Assembly (NCBI GenBank): GCA_018340375.1
Contig: JAFFJZ010000003.1
Coordinates: forward strand, 10,168,001 to 10,232,000
Origin: Gonatopus flavifemur
Taxonomy: Eukaryota > Arthropoda > Insecta > Hymenoptera > Dryinidae
DNA length: 64,000 bases
Reading direction: 5' to 3'
Position 1 is the stretch's first letter. Each line of letters starts with the position of its first letter. The notes beneath the pieces were generated by a model. That model saw nothing but the letters and a program-made list of their open reading frames with translations, did not search any database and had not been told where the DNA came from. Shown piece after piece: positions 12,184 through 24,345 of this stretch. Both the position numbers and the translations under genes were made by a program.

Positions 12184-14286
12184 ACTTTATCGAACGTTGA
12201 AGTAAAGAAACAAAACACGAAAAAGAAGAGAGGAGGAGAGAAAGAGAGGGAAGCAACTTTGAACAAAACTCCTTCAACTTTTCTTCGCGCATTTTTCATC
12301 GCCTATAAATTCTTGTTTATATGCGACGCCATGTTTTTCCGTCTTCGATCAGAGCGCGGGCTCGCACTTTTCTTTTTCTCTTTCTTACTTTCCCCCGTTC
12401 TCTTCGTTTTTTTTTTTTCTTCACTCACAAATCTGCCAGAGCAAAGTTTTCAACCACGTCGAAGAGATTTCTCATAATATTTGCAAGGGAATTGTGTATT
12501 TTTGAGATTGTATGTTTGTTCGTTTGAGCGAATCACAATTCATCAAATTGCCCTCTTCTCGTGCGTTGCGCGTGTGCATGTTTTTTACGCGAAGCAACCT
12601 TTTCTTGTTGTTGCATATATTCCCCTCCCCTCCACCCTCTTTCGTTTTCTCACTCGAAAAGAATAATCACAATTGTATATTTTATTATTAATTCCTGTAT
12701 TTTTGTTCCCCGATGTAGAAGAAGTGTGTACCAGTTTGTGTGTACGAAGAAAGTAATTACGGCACGATATCCTGCAATTGAACGCAACGAACCACGATAC
12801 GCTCGGTTTTTGTCATAAAATTACTGTTGATTAGTAGAAATTCTAGTAATCTTTGGTACTTCGGTTATGAGGTATTCGTGATAATCTTGAACCAAAGTGG
12901 ATTGTAATTTCGATGTAAAGGAGGAAAAATTAATTTCAATTTCTAAGGATAAGAAGAAATTGATAACAAGGTTTGTGGAGAGTTTGTAATTTTAAATTTC
13001 TGATCATGTTTCTCTCTGTCTTTTGATCTGTTGGTTGGAGAGGTAAAGAGAGATAGAGAGGGAGAGGGAGAGAAAAGTTGTTTAGATGAAACACGTTGTA
13101 AAAAAGTAATTACGGGTCAGGATTTTGTATATACATATATGTCGGATATAAAGAATTATCTAATGATTTTAGCGTGAGAGGTAGATATTCGTTTCATCGC
13201 AATTATGAATGATCTTATTTCAAATATATATATATATATATATATATACATCTTTCGCTCCATTAAGGAAGATTAAAAAATCGTCAAGGATAATTCAAGG
13301 AAAAAAAAAAGAAAGATAAGAAATAAGATTGTAGAACAGCTTTTGCATTTTACACACCCGGTATATCGAGTACCCATCCGCGAGGGTGTGGTTTGATTAA
13401 TGACCTATTCGATCTCTCCTCTGTGCCTACCCTCTATGCCGTTCCGTTCTGTTCTGTTCTATACGCGAGTGCTCCAACGTAACAGCAGCGGTCGTACTGT
13501 ACAGTATCGAATTCTACTACCTAAATACGCGTCTATTGTAGTGTAGGAAGACGTAAGTGTACAACCCTTGCTGCTGCCGCTGCAGGTGGATGTATGCGGA
13601 ACGTGAGGGCGCGCCTGTACACCCGATTCGAATGGTCGTATGTACCACAAGCGGTGGTATAATATAAGTGTGTACTTGTGTACGCACGTATGCATGCACG
13701 AGATATATGAGGTACAGTATGTTACACTAGTTTCAGTCGGATACAAGGATAAGAGGTCATTCACATGTTATGCAATGTAATTTTTTGAGATCTTTCTTTC
13801 ACCAACTATAATCATCGTCTCCTTTTTTCCTTTCTCTCCCTCCGGTCCTTGTTGTCCCACAATATAATTTGATTTTTTTTGTCCACTGTTCTCGTCTATT
13901 AATCCTCTCCAAATATTTTCTGCGCAGTTATATTTATTCCTGAATTTTCGACCACTCTCCTAATCCGACCATTTTATATTTTAAGAAAAATTTATTGCGT
14001 GCATTTATATTTAAAATGGATGAGGGTAAGTGGATAAACATTGCAAGGGACTTTGATTCATTTACATAAGTATGAGGATTATTATTTAAAAAAGTATCCG
14101 GCGGTCGGATAATTGGAATGCTGGGCAGAAATCGGTGCCTTTGCAACTTTAATGTGAGAATTCACGCAGTTATCACATCATCGAAGTATAAAAATTGATG
14201 AGTAGTCTACTATAGTACCAGTTCGATAGAGCCGATGCTGGTTGGATTATGGAATGATAATGCTGAATAAATCTGACCCGGTTCTA
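12184..14286. other. AT-rich spacer with small repeats
   Basis: Holds a GA-rich tract at 13036-13076 and, at 13353-13390, a CACACCC/GGGTGTG pair around a 24-bp loop. No gene is supported. Confidence 0.5.
13224..13249. repeat. (TA)n microsatellite
   Basis: Uninterrupted AT/TA dinucleotide tract of about 13 units. Confidence 0.9.
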
Positions 14287-14480
14287 CACTAGAAGAATTA
14301 TTTGTTCTTACTTCACTCATGGATTTTTTCCTCACTTTGAGAACCTAATCTTTCTTTTGGATATTGAATCCTCCACGAATAAAGGAGTCCACAAAACCAT
14401 AGTGGAAAGTTCTCCATTCATAGAAGGACTTCGCTGCCATTATTTTGTAAAGGAAAATTCCATAATTATTTCATATAGCG
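14287..14480. mobile_element. Old TA-flanked element, relative of the 38.7 kb element without insertion
   Basis: Flanked by TA at 14285-14286 and 14481-14482. Internal sequence aligns with 38728-39408: the words TTGAATCCTCCAC and GGACTTCGCTGCC correspond to TTGAATTCTCCAC and GGAACTTTGCTGCC there. The 426-bp element found in the other copy is absent here, so this copy shows the unoccupied site. The terminal repeats are badly decayed. Confidence 0.6.
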
Positions 14481-14482
14481 TA

Positions 14483-15610
14483 GTCACTAACCGCTGGCAA
14501 TTAATATCAAATCTATACTGATAGCCCATATTGTTTGTGAGCCCAAAACACACCACTTGATCACACATTGATCACCAATGTCAAAGAAAGGCCCTTTGGA
14601 AGTGATTTCTGGAAAGTTCACCGAGTAAAACAATCGCTATACAATTATCTGTGTAGTTAGAATATTGTTGAATTCATAAGGCCAGTTTTTATCAACAATA
14701 TCAGAAAACATTTGAAAACATTCATGTGTTTTTTTGTTTTTTTCAAGAAGTCAATTTATCAACATCAGCGAAGTGATTCCATAAAGAAAAAAATTCATTT
14801 GAAACAAAGAACATTGATCGAATTCTATTCAATTTCCTCTAATATATAAGATTTTTCATTGCACAAAGTAGAAAGCACAAAAAACGAAAGAATAAATCGA
14901 AGGTATATTGTATTCGAAGGAGAAATCCTCGAAGAAACACAAAAGACAAATGAGAAACGAAACAAATTAAAAATTCTCAATTATAAATACAATTTAAGAT
15001 TAAGATCTATCAACGCGATACATTCTCGTTCTTCCTTTGTTTCTCTTCCTCTTTTTTTTTTTTTCTGTTAAAAGATATCCGAGCGTACAATAAGAAAGAA
15101 GAAGGGCAAGAAGAAGAAAGCCGCAGGGGGGAGGGAGAAAAAAGAAAAGTTTCAAGATAAGACAAATAATAAGTTAGTTCAAGGTAATGAAAGTAATAAT
15201 AATAATAATGGATGAGGAAACTTTAATGCTTTTACAGACCTAAACGTAGTGACGTCAAATCATAATAAAGGAAAAAGATATGAAAGATGTGGCGAACGAT
15301 TTCCCCAAACTAATTAAACTTATCTTCGCTTCATATATCGGAAGGGGAATACAACAAAAACATACACACACATACATCCAGAATTAGACGTATCGAAACA
15401 AAAGAAGGAGGAATCTTTAATCCGTGAAGTGGAGAAGAGTGGAAGGTATTGCAAGTGTGAGGCCCATTGGTATATTTGGAATAGAAACAGTAACAGCAGC
15501 AACAGTAGGAGTCAAAAAAAAAAGAAATATAATGGATGAGGAGAAAAAAAGAGTCGGAGAATCGATTATCACGACAACGATTAAGACTCAGCCGTGCCGC
15601 TGGTACACGT
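14483..15610. other. AT-rich spacer, no gene seen
   Basis: Short A-rich and T-rich runs and an (AAT)n run near 15193-15209 are present. The 190-codon minus-strand frame covering 15331-15903 passes through the (ACG)n tract and is judged spurious. Confidence 0.55.
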
Positions 15611-15646
15611 ACGACGACGACGACGACGACGCCGATGACGACGACG
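15611..15646. repeat. (ACG)n microsatellite
   Basis: About eleven ACG/ATG/CCG units. It makes an Asp run on one strand and a Val run on the other. Confidence 0.9.
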
Positions 15647-15796
15647 CGGTGGTGGTATATAGGAAAAGCAGCATCGGCACATGAACACGAAACACACATA
15701 ATACACGTAAATAAAATAGCAACAGCAAAAAAGAGGTTGAACGAAAAGAAGAGAGGAGAGTAGAAAGAGGAGGGACCAGAGGATCGACAGAAACGA

Positions 15797-15831
15797 CGCT
15801 TAAGGCTTAAGGCTTCGCTTCGAAGGCTTAA
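15797..15831. repeat. GGCTTAA direct/inverted micro-repeat
   Basis: CTTAAGGCTTAAGGCTTCG is followed by CTTCGAAGGCTTAAC. The first half is a tandem repeat and the two halves are near inverted copies. Confidence 0.6.
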
Positions 15832-16794
15832 CAACATGTTTCGAGGGGGCAAAGGGGTTGAATGCATACGTATACCCACGTCCACACCCATACGTATATA
15901 CACAAATATTGTACGGATATAGTCAACTCAAAACCTTCGCGGTTACTACCACCGATACGATTCTCTTTTGTCTACGTCTTACGGCTTACATTTAATTCCT
16001 TGTTTGCAAAAAAGATTCCTATATTCGTGCCCGCACACTCTCATATATATATGCAACTTTTTTACCGTACATAGACGTTCCACATAAACGCTTAAACGTA
16101 TGTTCCACGCGAATTCTTGTGTGCATGGATTTTTAATATGTCGCGCGGGTTTGTCTCGTAGGTGCAGGGTAAACAGGCGATAGATGGATGGATGGATGGA
16201 TGCATAGGTAGATGATACTTAATGGTCCTCCGCTTGGTAAAACGTCGAAGCAACCCAAGTTACAACATACGTAATACATTCCCATCCTCCCCCTACGCTC
16301 CCCCTTCTCCTTCTTCTTCTTTTTTTTTATTTGTATTCTCATATCTCGGATCACGAGCGCCAGAGCCGGAATAATTAAAAATTGCTCTATTTTAAAATGC
16401 TGATAATTCTGTCGTATCGGTCCTAACGTATGCATGAATATTTATTCATTCTCTTGGAATTTCATTCGCCCCTGTACCGCTGGATTTGTGAAATCCAATC
16501 GAAAGACGTCGTAGGTTTTAAAATGACTTCCAATGTGTCGTTTCATTGCGGTTCGTTTGACTTCCTGGAGAGCGAGAAAGAGAAAATTGTGTGTGTGTAT
16601 GTGCGAAGGTTACCAGATGGTGCTGTAAGACAAACACTCGCTACTGACAAACTTTTCACGAAATTTAACTTTTCAAATTATATTAGCACGGTCACAAGTT
16701 GGGGAAAAATTCTGTATCGAGAATATATTATTTCCGAACTCAAACACAAATTCATTATTAAATGTATATGTTTCATGAAAGAAAACTCGAAGAG
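15832..16794. other. Spacer with a (GATG)n run
   Basis: A short GATG repeat lies at 16183-16201. CCAGATGGTGCTGTAA at 16613-16628 loosely resembles a CTCF site. No gene is supported. Confidence 0.45.
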
Positions 16795-16810
16795 GTGTTG
16801 AATTCAACAC
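16795..16810. repeat. Perfect 16-bp palindrome
   Basis: GTGTTGAATTCAACAC is exactly self-complementary around an EcoRI-type core. Confidence 0.8.
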
Positions 16811-16979
16811 TAAACGGCATGTACGTGAGTCCACATTCTCTCGTTTCATACATTTTTTACAGTGTATCACCGTAACAACCGCAACTTGACCAATGAAAAA
16901 TGATTCTGACGAAGGTGTGATGATGAAAATGTGTTGAGGTTAGAAATCGAATCTGCGTAATATGCTGGGATAATTTGAA

Positions 16980-17510
16980 TCCGTTAACGTGTGAAGATTC
17001 TTTCCGCGAGTGTAAATTTTATAAGTATTGTTTCCTCGTTAGAGGGAAGCTTTGTGATCCTTTCCGGGGACCGAAAATTTTGTTGTCTTCAAACTCGGGA
17101 AACATTTTCGGTTTTGCGTCTGTCTGTCTGTTTTGTCTTCTTCCACAACGGTATCGACGTAGTGTCGATAGTGGTCCCATATAAATTTCAACCTGATCGT
17201 TACAGGAGAACGGGAGGGATGAGGGAAAATGTTCTGCAAATTCGTGATTTTTGCCACCACGCAGATTTCCGCTTCCTGTTATCCGATTGCAATGAAACTT
17301 ATACCATGATCCCACAGTGGTTCCATATAACTTTCATCACAATAGGTTGAGAAATGTAGAAAAACCGTTTTTAGCAATTTTTGGCGATCCGCATTTTCGG
17401 GCAATGTTTTGAAAGCATGCCTTCCCTATGTCCGTATCATCCAAATGTTATGGAATTTGGAGTTATTGCAGAAAGTTGCGACTGGTATCTGATTTTATGC
17501 CTACGAACAT
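16980..17510. repeat. Possible decayed dispersed repeat with GTCTGTCTGTCTG
   Basis: The word GTCTGTCTGTCTG (17119-17131) is followed by similar phrases of the form TGGTYCCATATAAMTTTCA at 17171-17189 and 17319-17337. GC content is higher than in the neighbours. A 119-codon plus-strand frame (16991-17350) covers it but has no domain I know. This may be a remnant of an interspersed repeat; copy number cannot be judged here. Confidence 0.35.
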
Positions 17511-17515
17511 TCCTG

Positions 17516-17692
17516 CACTGAGAAAAATAAAATGTACTTTTTGGCTCCGTACAAACAGAGAAAACTGTAATGTTTCATATCATAAAATGTAATAATGACA
17601 TAATATGTAATTATATATGAAAACATTACAGTTTTCTCTGTTTTATTTGCCAAAAAGTTTGTACGGAGCCAAAAAGTACATTTTATTTCTCC
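17516..17692. mobile_element. Near-perfect hairpin MITE
   Basis: The left arm (GAAAAATAAAATGTAC, TTTTTGGCTCCGTACAAAC, then AGAGAAAACTGTAATG) is repeated in inverse orientation at 17621-17692. The right arm carries about 16 extra bases between the two blocks. Arms agree over about 31 bp plus about 18 bp. The left end CACTGAGAAA resembles the CACGGAGAAA group. The good arm identity suggests a fairly recent copy or one kept alike by gene conversion. Confidence 0.8.
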
Positions 17693-18000
17693 CGGGATGT
17701 GCAAGTGATTTCTTATCTCGAGCGATCGATGTTCGAATGTTGAAATTCTATTTAGCATTGAATTTCTGTACTCACAAAATTTCAAGGTAGGGATGCTAAA
17801 GCTCACTCACCTGAAACATAAAAGAAAAAAAAAATTCAATGAATTATGTAATGAAATAGGAAATTTGACGAGTTCTCTGTTTCTGGATAAAATATCAGCG
17901 ATTCGAAGACGATAAGAATAATAGTAGTATAGGAATACAGAATGGAATATTAGACATCATATTTATAAATTTCCGACGGTTGTTAGGGGATGGGTATTAC
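17693..18000. other. Spacer, nothing recognised
   Basis: AT-rich and featureless by eye. Confidence 0.6.
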
Positions 18001-18420
18001 TTACTTGACTGCGAGAGAGGCGGCCTTTAACTTTAACTCTGATATATTTCCACGGGCTAGTTGGAAAGAGAGGAGAAGAAGAAGAAGAGAGAGAGAGAGG
18101 GACGAGGGTGCGATAGGGAGCGAGGGGGGTGAGTTATAAATTATAAGGCATTAAAGAGCCGCTCGGTCGCTCGCGACTCCTCCTGGGCGCAGCACACAAC
18201 TTGCTCTGTTGCTCGTCGTTGGATGTGTAAAAGGGGATGATTATGCCTAATGGTGAGATATTACCCGACTGGTATTACTTGGACACGGGCGCGGCCGTGT
18301 TCTAATCTTTTCGACAGGGTTTCCTACTTTTCTGCACGACGTGTGTTCTCGTGTAACGCGCCGTTGTTGGTCGTCGCGAAATTTCTTGTTTTCCTCCAGT
18401 TTTTTCTTTCCTTTTCCACA
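18001..18420. promoter_or_regulatory. Candidate cis-regulatory block (GAGA-rich, CpG-rich)
   Basis: A (GAA)n/(GA)n tract at 18070-18101 is followed by AT words (TTATAAATTATAAGG), a CpG-rich segment (GCTCGGTCGCTCGCG, 18160-18175) and the imperfect palindrome ACACGG...CCGTGT at 18283-18300. The mixed composition stands out from the surrounding AT-rich DNA and would suit an enhancer or promoter. No transcription start, TATA/initiator pair or exon could be shown. Confidence 0.3.
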
Positions 18421-20261
18421 TAGTTTCTTTTTATTTTTTTTTATCTGAACCGTATCATGTATGACGTTAGTGCAAAGACTTGCTTTTTACGATTCTTCTT
18501 GTTCTTCTTTTTCATTCTATACAGCCGAAGGAACGCGTGCCGAGTAACATGCGCGGATGTAATGACCGACGCATTAAAAAAATTAACGTTAAAACAGGTA
18601 ACGAGGTGGAAGAAATATGTGTAGAGGTATTGTATGTACTTTTTCTACCTGCTTTTTTTCTCTCGTTCGAGAATCTCGTTAGCTGTATTTTTCTTTAAAA
18701 ATGAGATTTATCGAAATAATGTATGAAATGTATACATCACGCGTATCCATATCACGCATCATCTTTTCAAATTACGGCATCGACACGAAAAATTTCAAGG
18801 AAACGAAAGTATCCGTCCATCATCGATGACAGATATTTCAAGCATCATTAAATCGTAAGCCACCCAATGTGCGTTGTCGTCCCTTATCACGAAACCATAT
18901 GAAAAATTTCATTAAACGAGCAAAAGAGAAGGAGGAGAAAGGAGGAGAAGAAGAAGGAGAAGAAAGGAAAGGTAGGTAATTCGATAGGAAGAAAACAATA
19001 CTACACGCCACGTCGATGAAAGTGGATTCCGCAACACGTATTACGACCACTGATTTTCCTTTTAATTTATCAATCTCTGCTCACGCACTCGTCGTATCCT
19101 CATCGACGTATGTCCTCGTTGGTCACGCGACGTAGACATAAGTACCTATCTACCCGTATAACGATGAACACATAAGAGCAATGTGGCGTGAAGACCACCG
19201 GAGTGCCTGACATGAGAAGGGTGGAAAAAAAAACAACCACCACGACGTCGTGGGTTGGTTCTAAAGGAGCGCCGCCGATGACAGGGGCTGTGGTGAGGGT
19301 TAAGTGCAGATTGAACGAGGCTTTCGAGCGATTCGACCAATTTTACAATTTTACATGTACGACGCGGAAGACATATAGACGGATAGAAGAAAAAAAAAAC
19401 AAAGAAACACGAACGCGCGCGCACAAACACATCCACACACGCGAGAAATTTTGCCGCACCCTTTAACTCGCAGGCGAAGAAAGAGGATGAGGAGGGGTGG
19501 ATGGGAGAGAGGGTTGAAGGTGCCACGATCTCCGGGTTTATATACGCGTAGTATAGTGGTACAATGTAGGTGGGAGGGCAGTTAGATACGTTAGGTAATA
19601 TCTATTTCCTTCGACGCCATTTTTCTTTTCTCTTCATAAAACACGGCCAAGAAACTCGTGGGTGCGGCTTTTACATTTATACTGATCTATATTTATAATA
19701 TATACGTGGATGTTCGTACGAGCGAGAGGGTAGGGAAAAAAAAATCGCGGTTTCCCATTTGTATAACACGAAGTTGACAAGATCTCGAGTGGGTGATTTG
19801 TATAAAAAACGAATTACTTTTAGTCACTCGAAAGTGTAAAGAATTTGTCCCACGTCATACTAAAAGCGATATATTAACGATGATTTATGATGGTTAGAGA
19901 ATTATGTTTAGATTCAACAGAGAGAAGAGGTTTTTTAAATTCTATTGAAAATTTGTACAAAATATAATGGCACGATTACCGGTTATCGTATAATCAGAAT
20001 TAAGATTGCATATTAAACCCAGGGGTTGGACGATTGCGTGTTACGAGAGATACCGAGTAATGCAAAAGTTCGTTTAACCCCTTAAAATAAGTATCACTGT
20101 GTAACACAAATTATACAACCTTATAGAGCTCGGTGTTTTATATATGTTGGTAATTCAACAAATGTAAAAGGGTAGAGCTACCGATAGGAATCGACCATTT
20201 TGTAAATCAGTTCCGCCATTTTGTCTTCATAAATCAAGAGAATAGAAGAGAGAGAGTCTAA
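18421..20261. other. AT-rich spacer with purine runs
   Basis: Holds a purine-rich stretch at 18915-18970. Plus- and minus-strand frames near 19150-19530 have no recognisable domain. No gene is supported. Confidence 0.5.
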
Positions 20262-20305
20262 AGTAACGGTCTGATATCGGAAAGCCCCTACCACTAGACC
20301 ACTAC
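20262..20305 (-). repeat. tRNA-like fragment with an A box only
   Basis: The minus strand reads GTAGTGGTCTAGTGGTAGG and then GGCTTTCCGA. TGGTCTAGTGG is a perfect RNA polymerase III A box, as in tRNA-Glu or tRNA-Gly. No B box follows within 60 bases, and no cloverleaf could be drawn. It may be a truncated SINE head or a tRNA pseudogene, or may be a chance match. Confidence 0.3.
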
Positions 20306-22979
20306 GTTTTGATTATAATTAACGCTCTTCGCGAATTAATAGAGCTCCAACGTCACGCGATAACTTCAATGTAGATTTTTCCAATTCGATTCTCATAATT
20401 CACAAATACCAACGCAAATGCACGTACCTATGTAAATGATGATAATGAACAAAAAAAAAAAAAGAGGATGATAATACGAAAGAATTGGAAACAATCTCGC
20501 GTGATGATTTTTTCTTTTCGATAAAACTTGTCCACAATCACTTTCTCATCATGCAACGTAATCGTCAGTTTGAAGTCTCATAAATTATTTTCTTTTTCCG
20601 TTACTACATGCGATGAGGGAAGTTTCAAGAGCTTTTTATGTAAATTTCAAGAAATATTGAAATGTGTGATTATGATATGTGATATTTTTCTCTCCGTGTG
20701 TTGTACGAACGGATATTCTTTATTATAAGAAAAAACGGGGCGAGACCGGACCGGGGAGCATGATGAGTCATCTGTCAGGAAATCGAGAAAATATCTGCTA
20801 CTACGGTGCTCGATGTTGTCTTCGTGAAAACTCGTGCTGATTATTTATTTATTTATCAACGTTATTCGAACTCAAAATCTACCATTTTTCCTTGAGTAAC
20901 CCGGTCGTGTCGTCCCGTTCTTTCCTTACGGAGAAATAGAAAGCTAGGGTTTTCCCCGCAAAGAACGAAACTGAATCGACACGATGGAACTCAATAATAT
21001 CCTTCTCTTCGAATTATTCCATTTTTCTCTCGCTTATGACGAGCTTGAGAATCTGACAGAAGAACGTCTAGAGTTGAAGGGAAACGAGACTCGAAGACTT
21101 AAACCGATAGAATGTATATAAACTGTTTAAGTTTCAGCTTCATTACTCTGCGATGTATGATATCGTGATACCCGTTTGATATATTGTGTACGGTATACAG
21201 TATAGAGACGACAATTAAATAAACCCTTGACGAACAAAATACCAGCACAGTGTTCTCGAGCGGAGTATTTACATCTCTATTCCTTTTCCTCTTTCTCTTC
21301 ACCTCTGCACGTACTTCCATAGTCGAGCACTGTTTTCCAACATCAAATATTGTATTTAAATCAACGCTCGAGTTTGTATAAAACTCAGTTGAATTTATAC
21401 CATTTGTGCAATGTATTTTGAGAAAAATCAAAACACAAAGGACAACAAAAAAAAGATTATTTGTTCCAATTAGAAAAGAGCAAAGAATCGATTTTGTTTA
21501 TAGCACTTTTATAAATTGGATTGAGGTGTAGGTTTTACGATTGTACGATCAATTCCTTTCATTCATTTCTTGTTTACTCTTACAATTTCATGTAGGAAAG
21601 TTTCACAAATTTGTAATTGAAAATAGATGATCGCGAAACAAAAAAATCCAATTGTTTCATGATAAAACGGGTGCATATGCGCTTACAAGTTTCTCAACTA
21701 CCCTGTTTTTTCCTGTTATTCAACGGAAAAAGTGCTAATCCAATTGTGTGTGATTTGTGAATGCATTCATCGAATCTTTTCCATGATTGAACAAATTCAC
21801 AGAATCTGATTGAATGGTATCGAAGAAAATGCGACGGAAACATTGTTCAGTTTTTGATCAGATTCCGTTGGATACCCCACTGTAAAAGGTGTGGCCTAAA
21901 TTGACTGCGTCTTAATTTGGAATCGTGTCGATGATCGTTGTTTGTGCTTGATTGACACTTGAAATAGACTTCTTTTGGTTGCGTCTTGAATTCAGTCATT
22001 CCACAATGTGAATTCAAAACTTGCTTCTTACAGCGCCATTTTAAAGATCTTGAAAAGTTCGAAAATTTCTCCTCCTGAAAAAACGGATCAAAATTATCGT
22101 TTTGGTGCATTCTTAAAGAAGATTGTGGAATTGTCCTTCAAGAAACGGCATCAGTAAAGTCACTCCATAGCTGGAGAACTCGTCACCATGAATCAATGGA
22201 CTTTTTCTTCATTTTTCGGAGAATCCAGTATCCAAATCACCGAATATTTCTTCAAAGACGAACAAATATTCCCTCACAGTCGGGAGACGAAACTCATCCT
22301 TGGAGTGAAGAAAAACTCCTCATAATTGTTATAGTTTATATAAATTCATAGAAATTAAGTTGACTTTTTGCAGGTATACACTTGGGGTTTTTTATATCAT
22401 TCGTGTATTTTAGAACTCCAGCACCATTTCGTGTTCCATAAACCTTCTGTTACAAGAGGATTAAAACAGTTTTGTATTCGTTTCCAGTTTCCCACTTTCC
22501 TTCACCTGTTTTCCAAAAATCATACATTTCACGTTCCATAAATTACAAATAACACAAATTGAATAACTTACAGAAATCGAAATCATCATCATTCTTGGAT
22601 TAATGTATTGTTTCTCTCTACAAATGTAAAATATTACCTGGACAAAGTGTTGATTTTTATACGTTAACGATTAAATTGATTACGAGAATGAAACAAGAAA
22701 AAGAATACTCATTTGTCCTTTGTCTTGAAAAAAAATTTCAACATTTCTAACAAAGCTGCCAGGCATCGAATCAACTGGGACAAAAATTTCCTCAAAATAT
22801 TATCTTGATAAGATCTCATACTCTTAGAAAAATTGGAACAAAGTCCAAATTTCAATTAACCCTCGGTTACTCCACAGTAGTCAAAAGGGAGCAAGGATTT
22901 CTGAAATCTTATGTCCTACCAGCATGGATGAGGAGGAGAGTTCTGCAACGAAAAATACAATCAAGTTTCAGAACTTCAG
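20306..22979. other. AT-rich stretch without recognised features
   Basis: GATGAGTCATC at 20762-20772 is a good AP-1-type palindrome but stands alone. A frame of 87 codons on the minus strand (21847-22110) has no recognisable domain. No gene is supported. Confidence 0.5.
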
Positions 22980-22981
22980 TA

Positions 22982-23249
22982 CCCGAGTCGAAAAATTTGA
23001 ATGGTTTTTGGCCTTGTATTCCGTTTTTAGACTGATTTTGTCCTTATTGTTGAGAAATGCGGACAAAAACAGTACTTTTTCATGATTTTAGTTCGAATTT
23101 TTCCTCCAACGAATGAAAGTGATTGAGAAGAAATTCAGACTAAAATCGTGAAAAAGTACTGTTTTTATCCGCACTATTCAACAATCCGGACAAAATCAGT
23201 TGAAAAACGAAATATGAGGACAAAAACCGTTCAAATTCTTCGACTCGGG
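22982..23249. mobile_element. TA-flanked foldback element, CCCGAGTCGAA ends
   Basis: Each arm is about 135 bp. The left arm CCCGAGTCGAAAAATTTGAA returns as the reverse complement of the right end (CCCGAGTCGAAGAATTTGAA). Further shared blocks are CTGATTTTGTCC and AAAAACAGTACTTTTTCA. The element is bounded by TA at 22980-22981 and 23250-23251. It has no ORF. A Tc1/mariner-type target site is suggested, but the superfamily is not proven. Confidence 0.8.
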
Positions 23250-23251
23250 TA

Positions 23252-24343
23252 CCCTAAACAGCGTTTATTATAATACTTGATCGTAATGCAGCGTTAAAAA
23301 ACAATAAAAATCAGTGAAAATGCGTACAACCTATATGAAAGAATACTACGACCCAAACTTCCCTCGCTTAAATCACGCTTGATATCCATACACAATAATT
23401 AAACAGTTTATATATAATTAGAAATGAAACGGATACGATGTACGTCGACCCGTTTCTTTGCAGAGAAGTACTTGTGTAATTTATGCATAAGGCGTGTATA
23501 CCTCTTCCACCCGGGATCGAAGGCTTTCTTTGATCTTTGGAAAGTTCCTCGATGAATGGTCGTGTTTAAATAAAATTAGGCAGAACTATGAGTAAGTTTG
23601 AATCAATACTATCGTTCCTGTAGCAGTTGCGTTGTGTTATAGAACGAAGACTCATGCACTAAACATGGTGGTGTATACATGGCACAGGTTTGTACAATAT
23701 ATATATATATATATATATTTATGTGTATGTATAGATTGTATAATCGAGTATGAGAGTATGCGTGTTTATATGTGCGCTCATACAGAGAAGGTCGCAGAGT
23801 AAGCAACAACGGCAACCGCTGCCCTGCCGCCCAACTAAATTAATCTAAGTAATTCATGTCGAAGTTTGTTCTACCTTCTTGTTTGTGATTGTATACGTGT
23901 ATATCACACCATCGTTCCTCGTGTATGCGATCTATGGTGTATTTCTCGCATCAACCACACATACACACCCTGGCACCTGTTTTTAGATGTACGTATTGGT
24001 ACTCTACGCGTACTCGCGCGTAAATGAGCGTACATTCGAGTAAATACGAACACCCCATACGTGAACTTGTCACATTCTGTCTTCTGTAAATATATATTTC
24101 GTGTGTATGTATGATGTATGAATGTGAGAACAGGTACACATGAATACGAAACGCATGAGTAATAATATTGATCAAGATTTCTTATTGCAATAAAGGCTCT
24201 TGTCATAGTTACATGTTTGAAAACCTAGAATTTGCTTTGAATATCTTGAGAAAAATTTTCTCAAACTAAGCTTAGAAAATATCTAAGAACTCAAAATAAA
24301 ATACTCAACTGCTCGTCGAACACCAAATTTTTTCTCAATATTG
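23252..24343. other. Spacer around a (TA)n tract
   Basis: No gene is visible. The minus-strand frames of 74 and 100 codons near 23904-24206 lack recognisable domains. Confidence 0.5.
23697..23718. repeat. (TA)n microsatellite
   Basis: About eleven AT dinucleotides without interruption. Confidence 0.9.
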
Positions 24344-24345
24344 TA

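Noticed and set aside
12003..12299. Overlapping poly-Glu, poly-Phe and poly-Ser frames
   Set aside because: All are translations of the (GAA)n microsatellite at 12114-12183.
15331..15903. Longest open frame in the window (190 codons, minus strand)
   Set aside because: It runs through the (ACG)n tract (Val run) and other low-complexity sequence, shows no domain, and overlaps open frames on the other strand for the same reason.
20641..20702. TTTCTCTCCGTG at 20688-20699 as a right end of a CACGG element
   Set aside because: No matching left end was found upstream and the flank is not TA, so it is probably a chance match.
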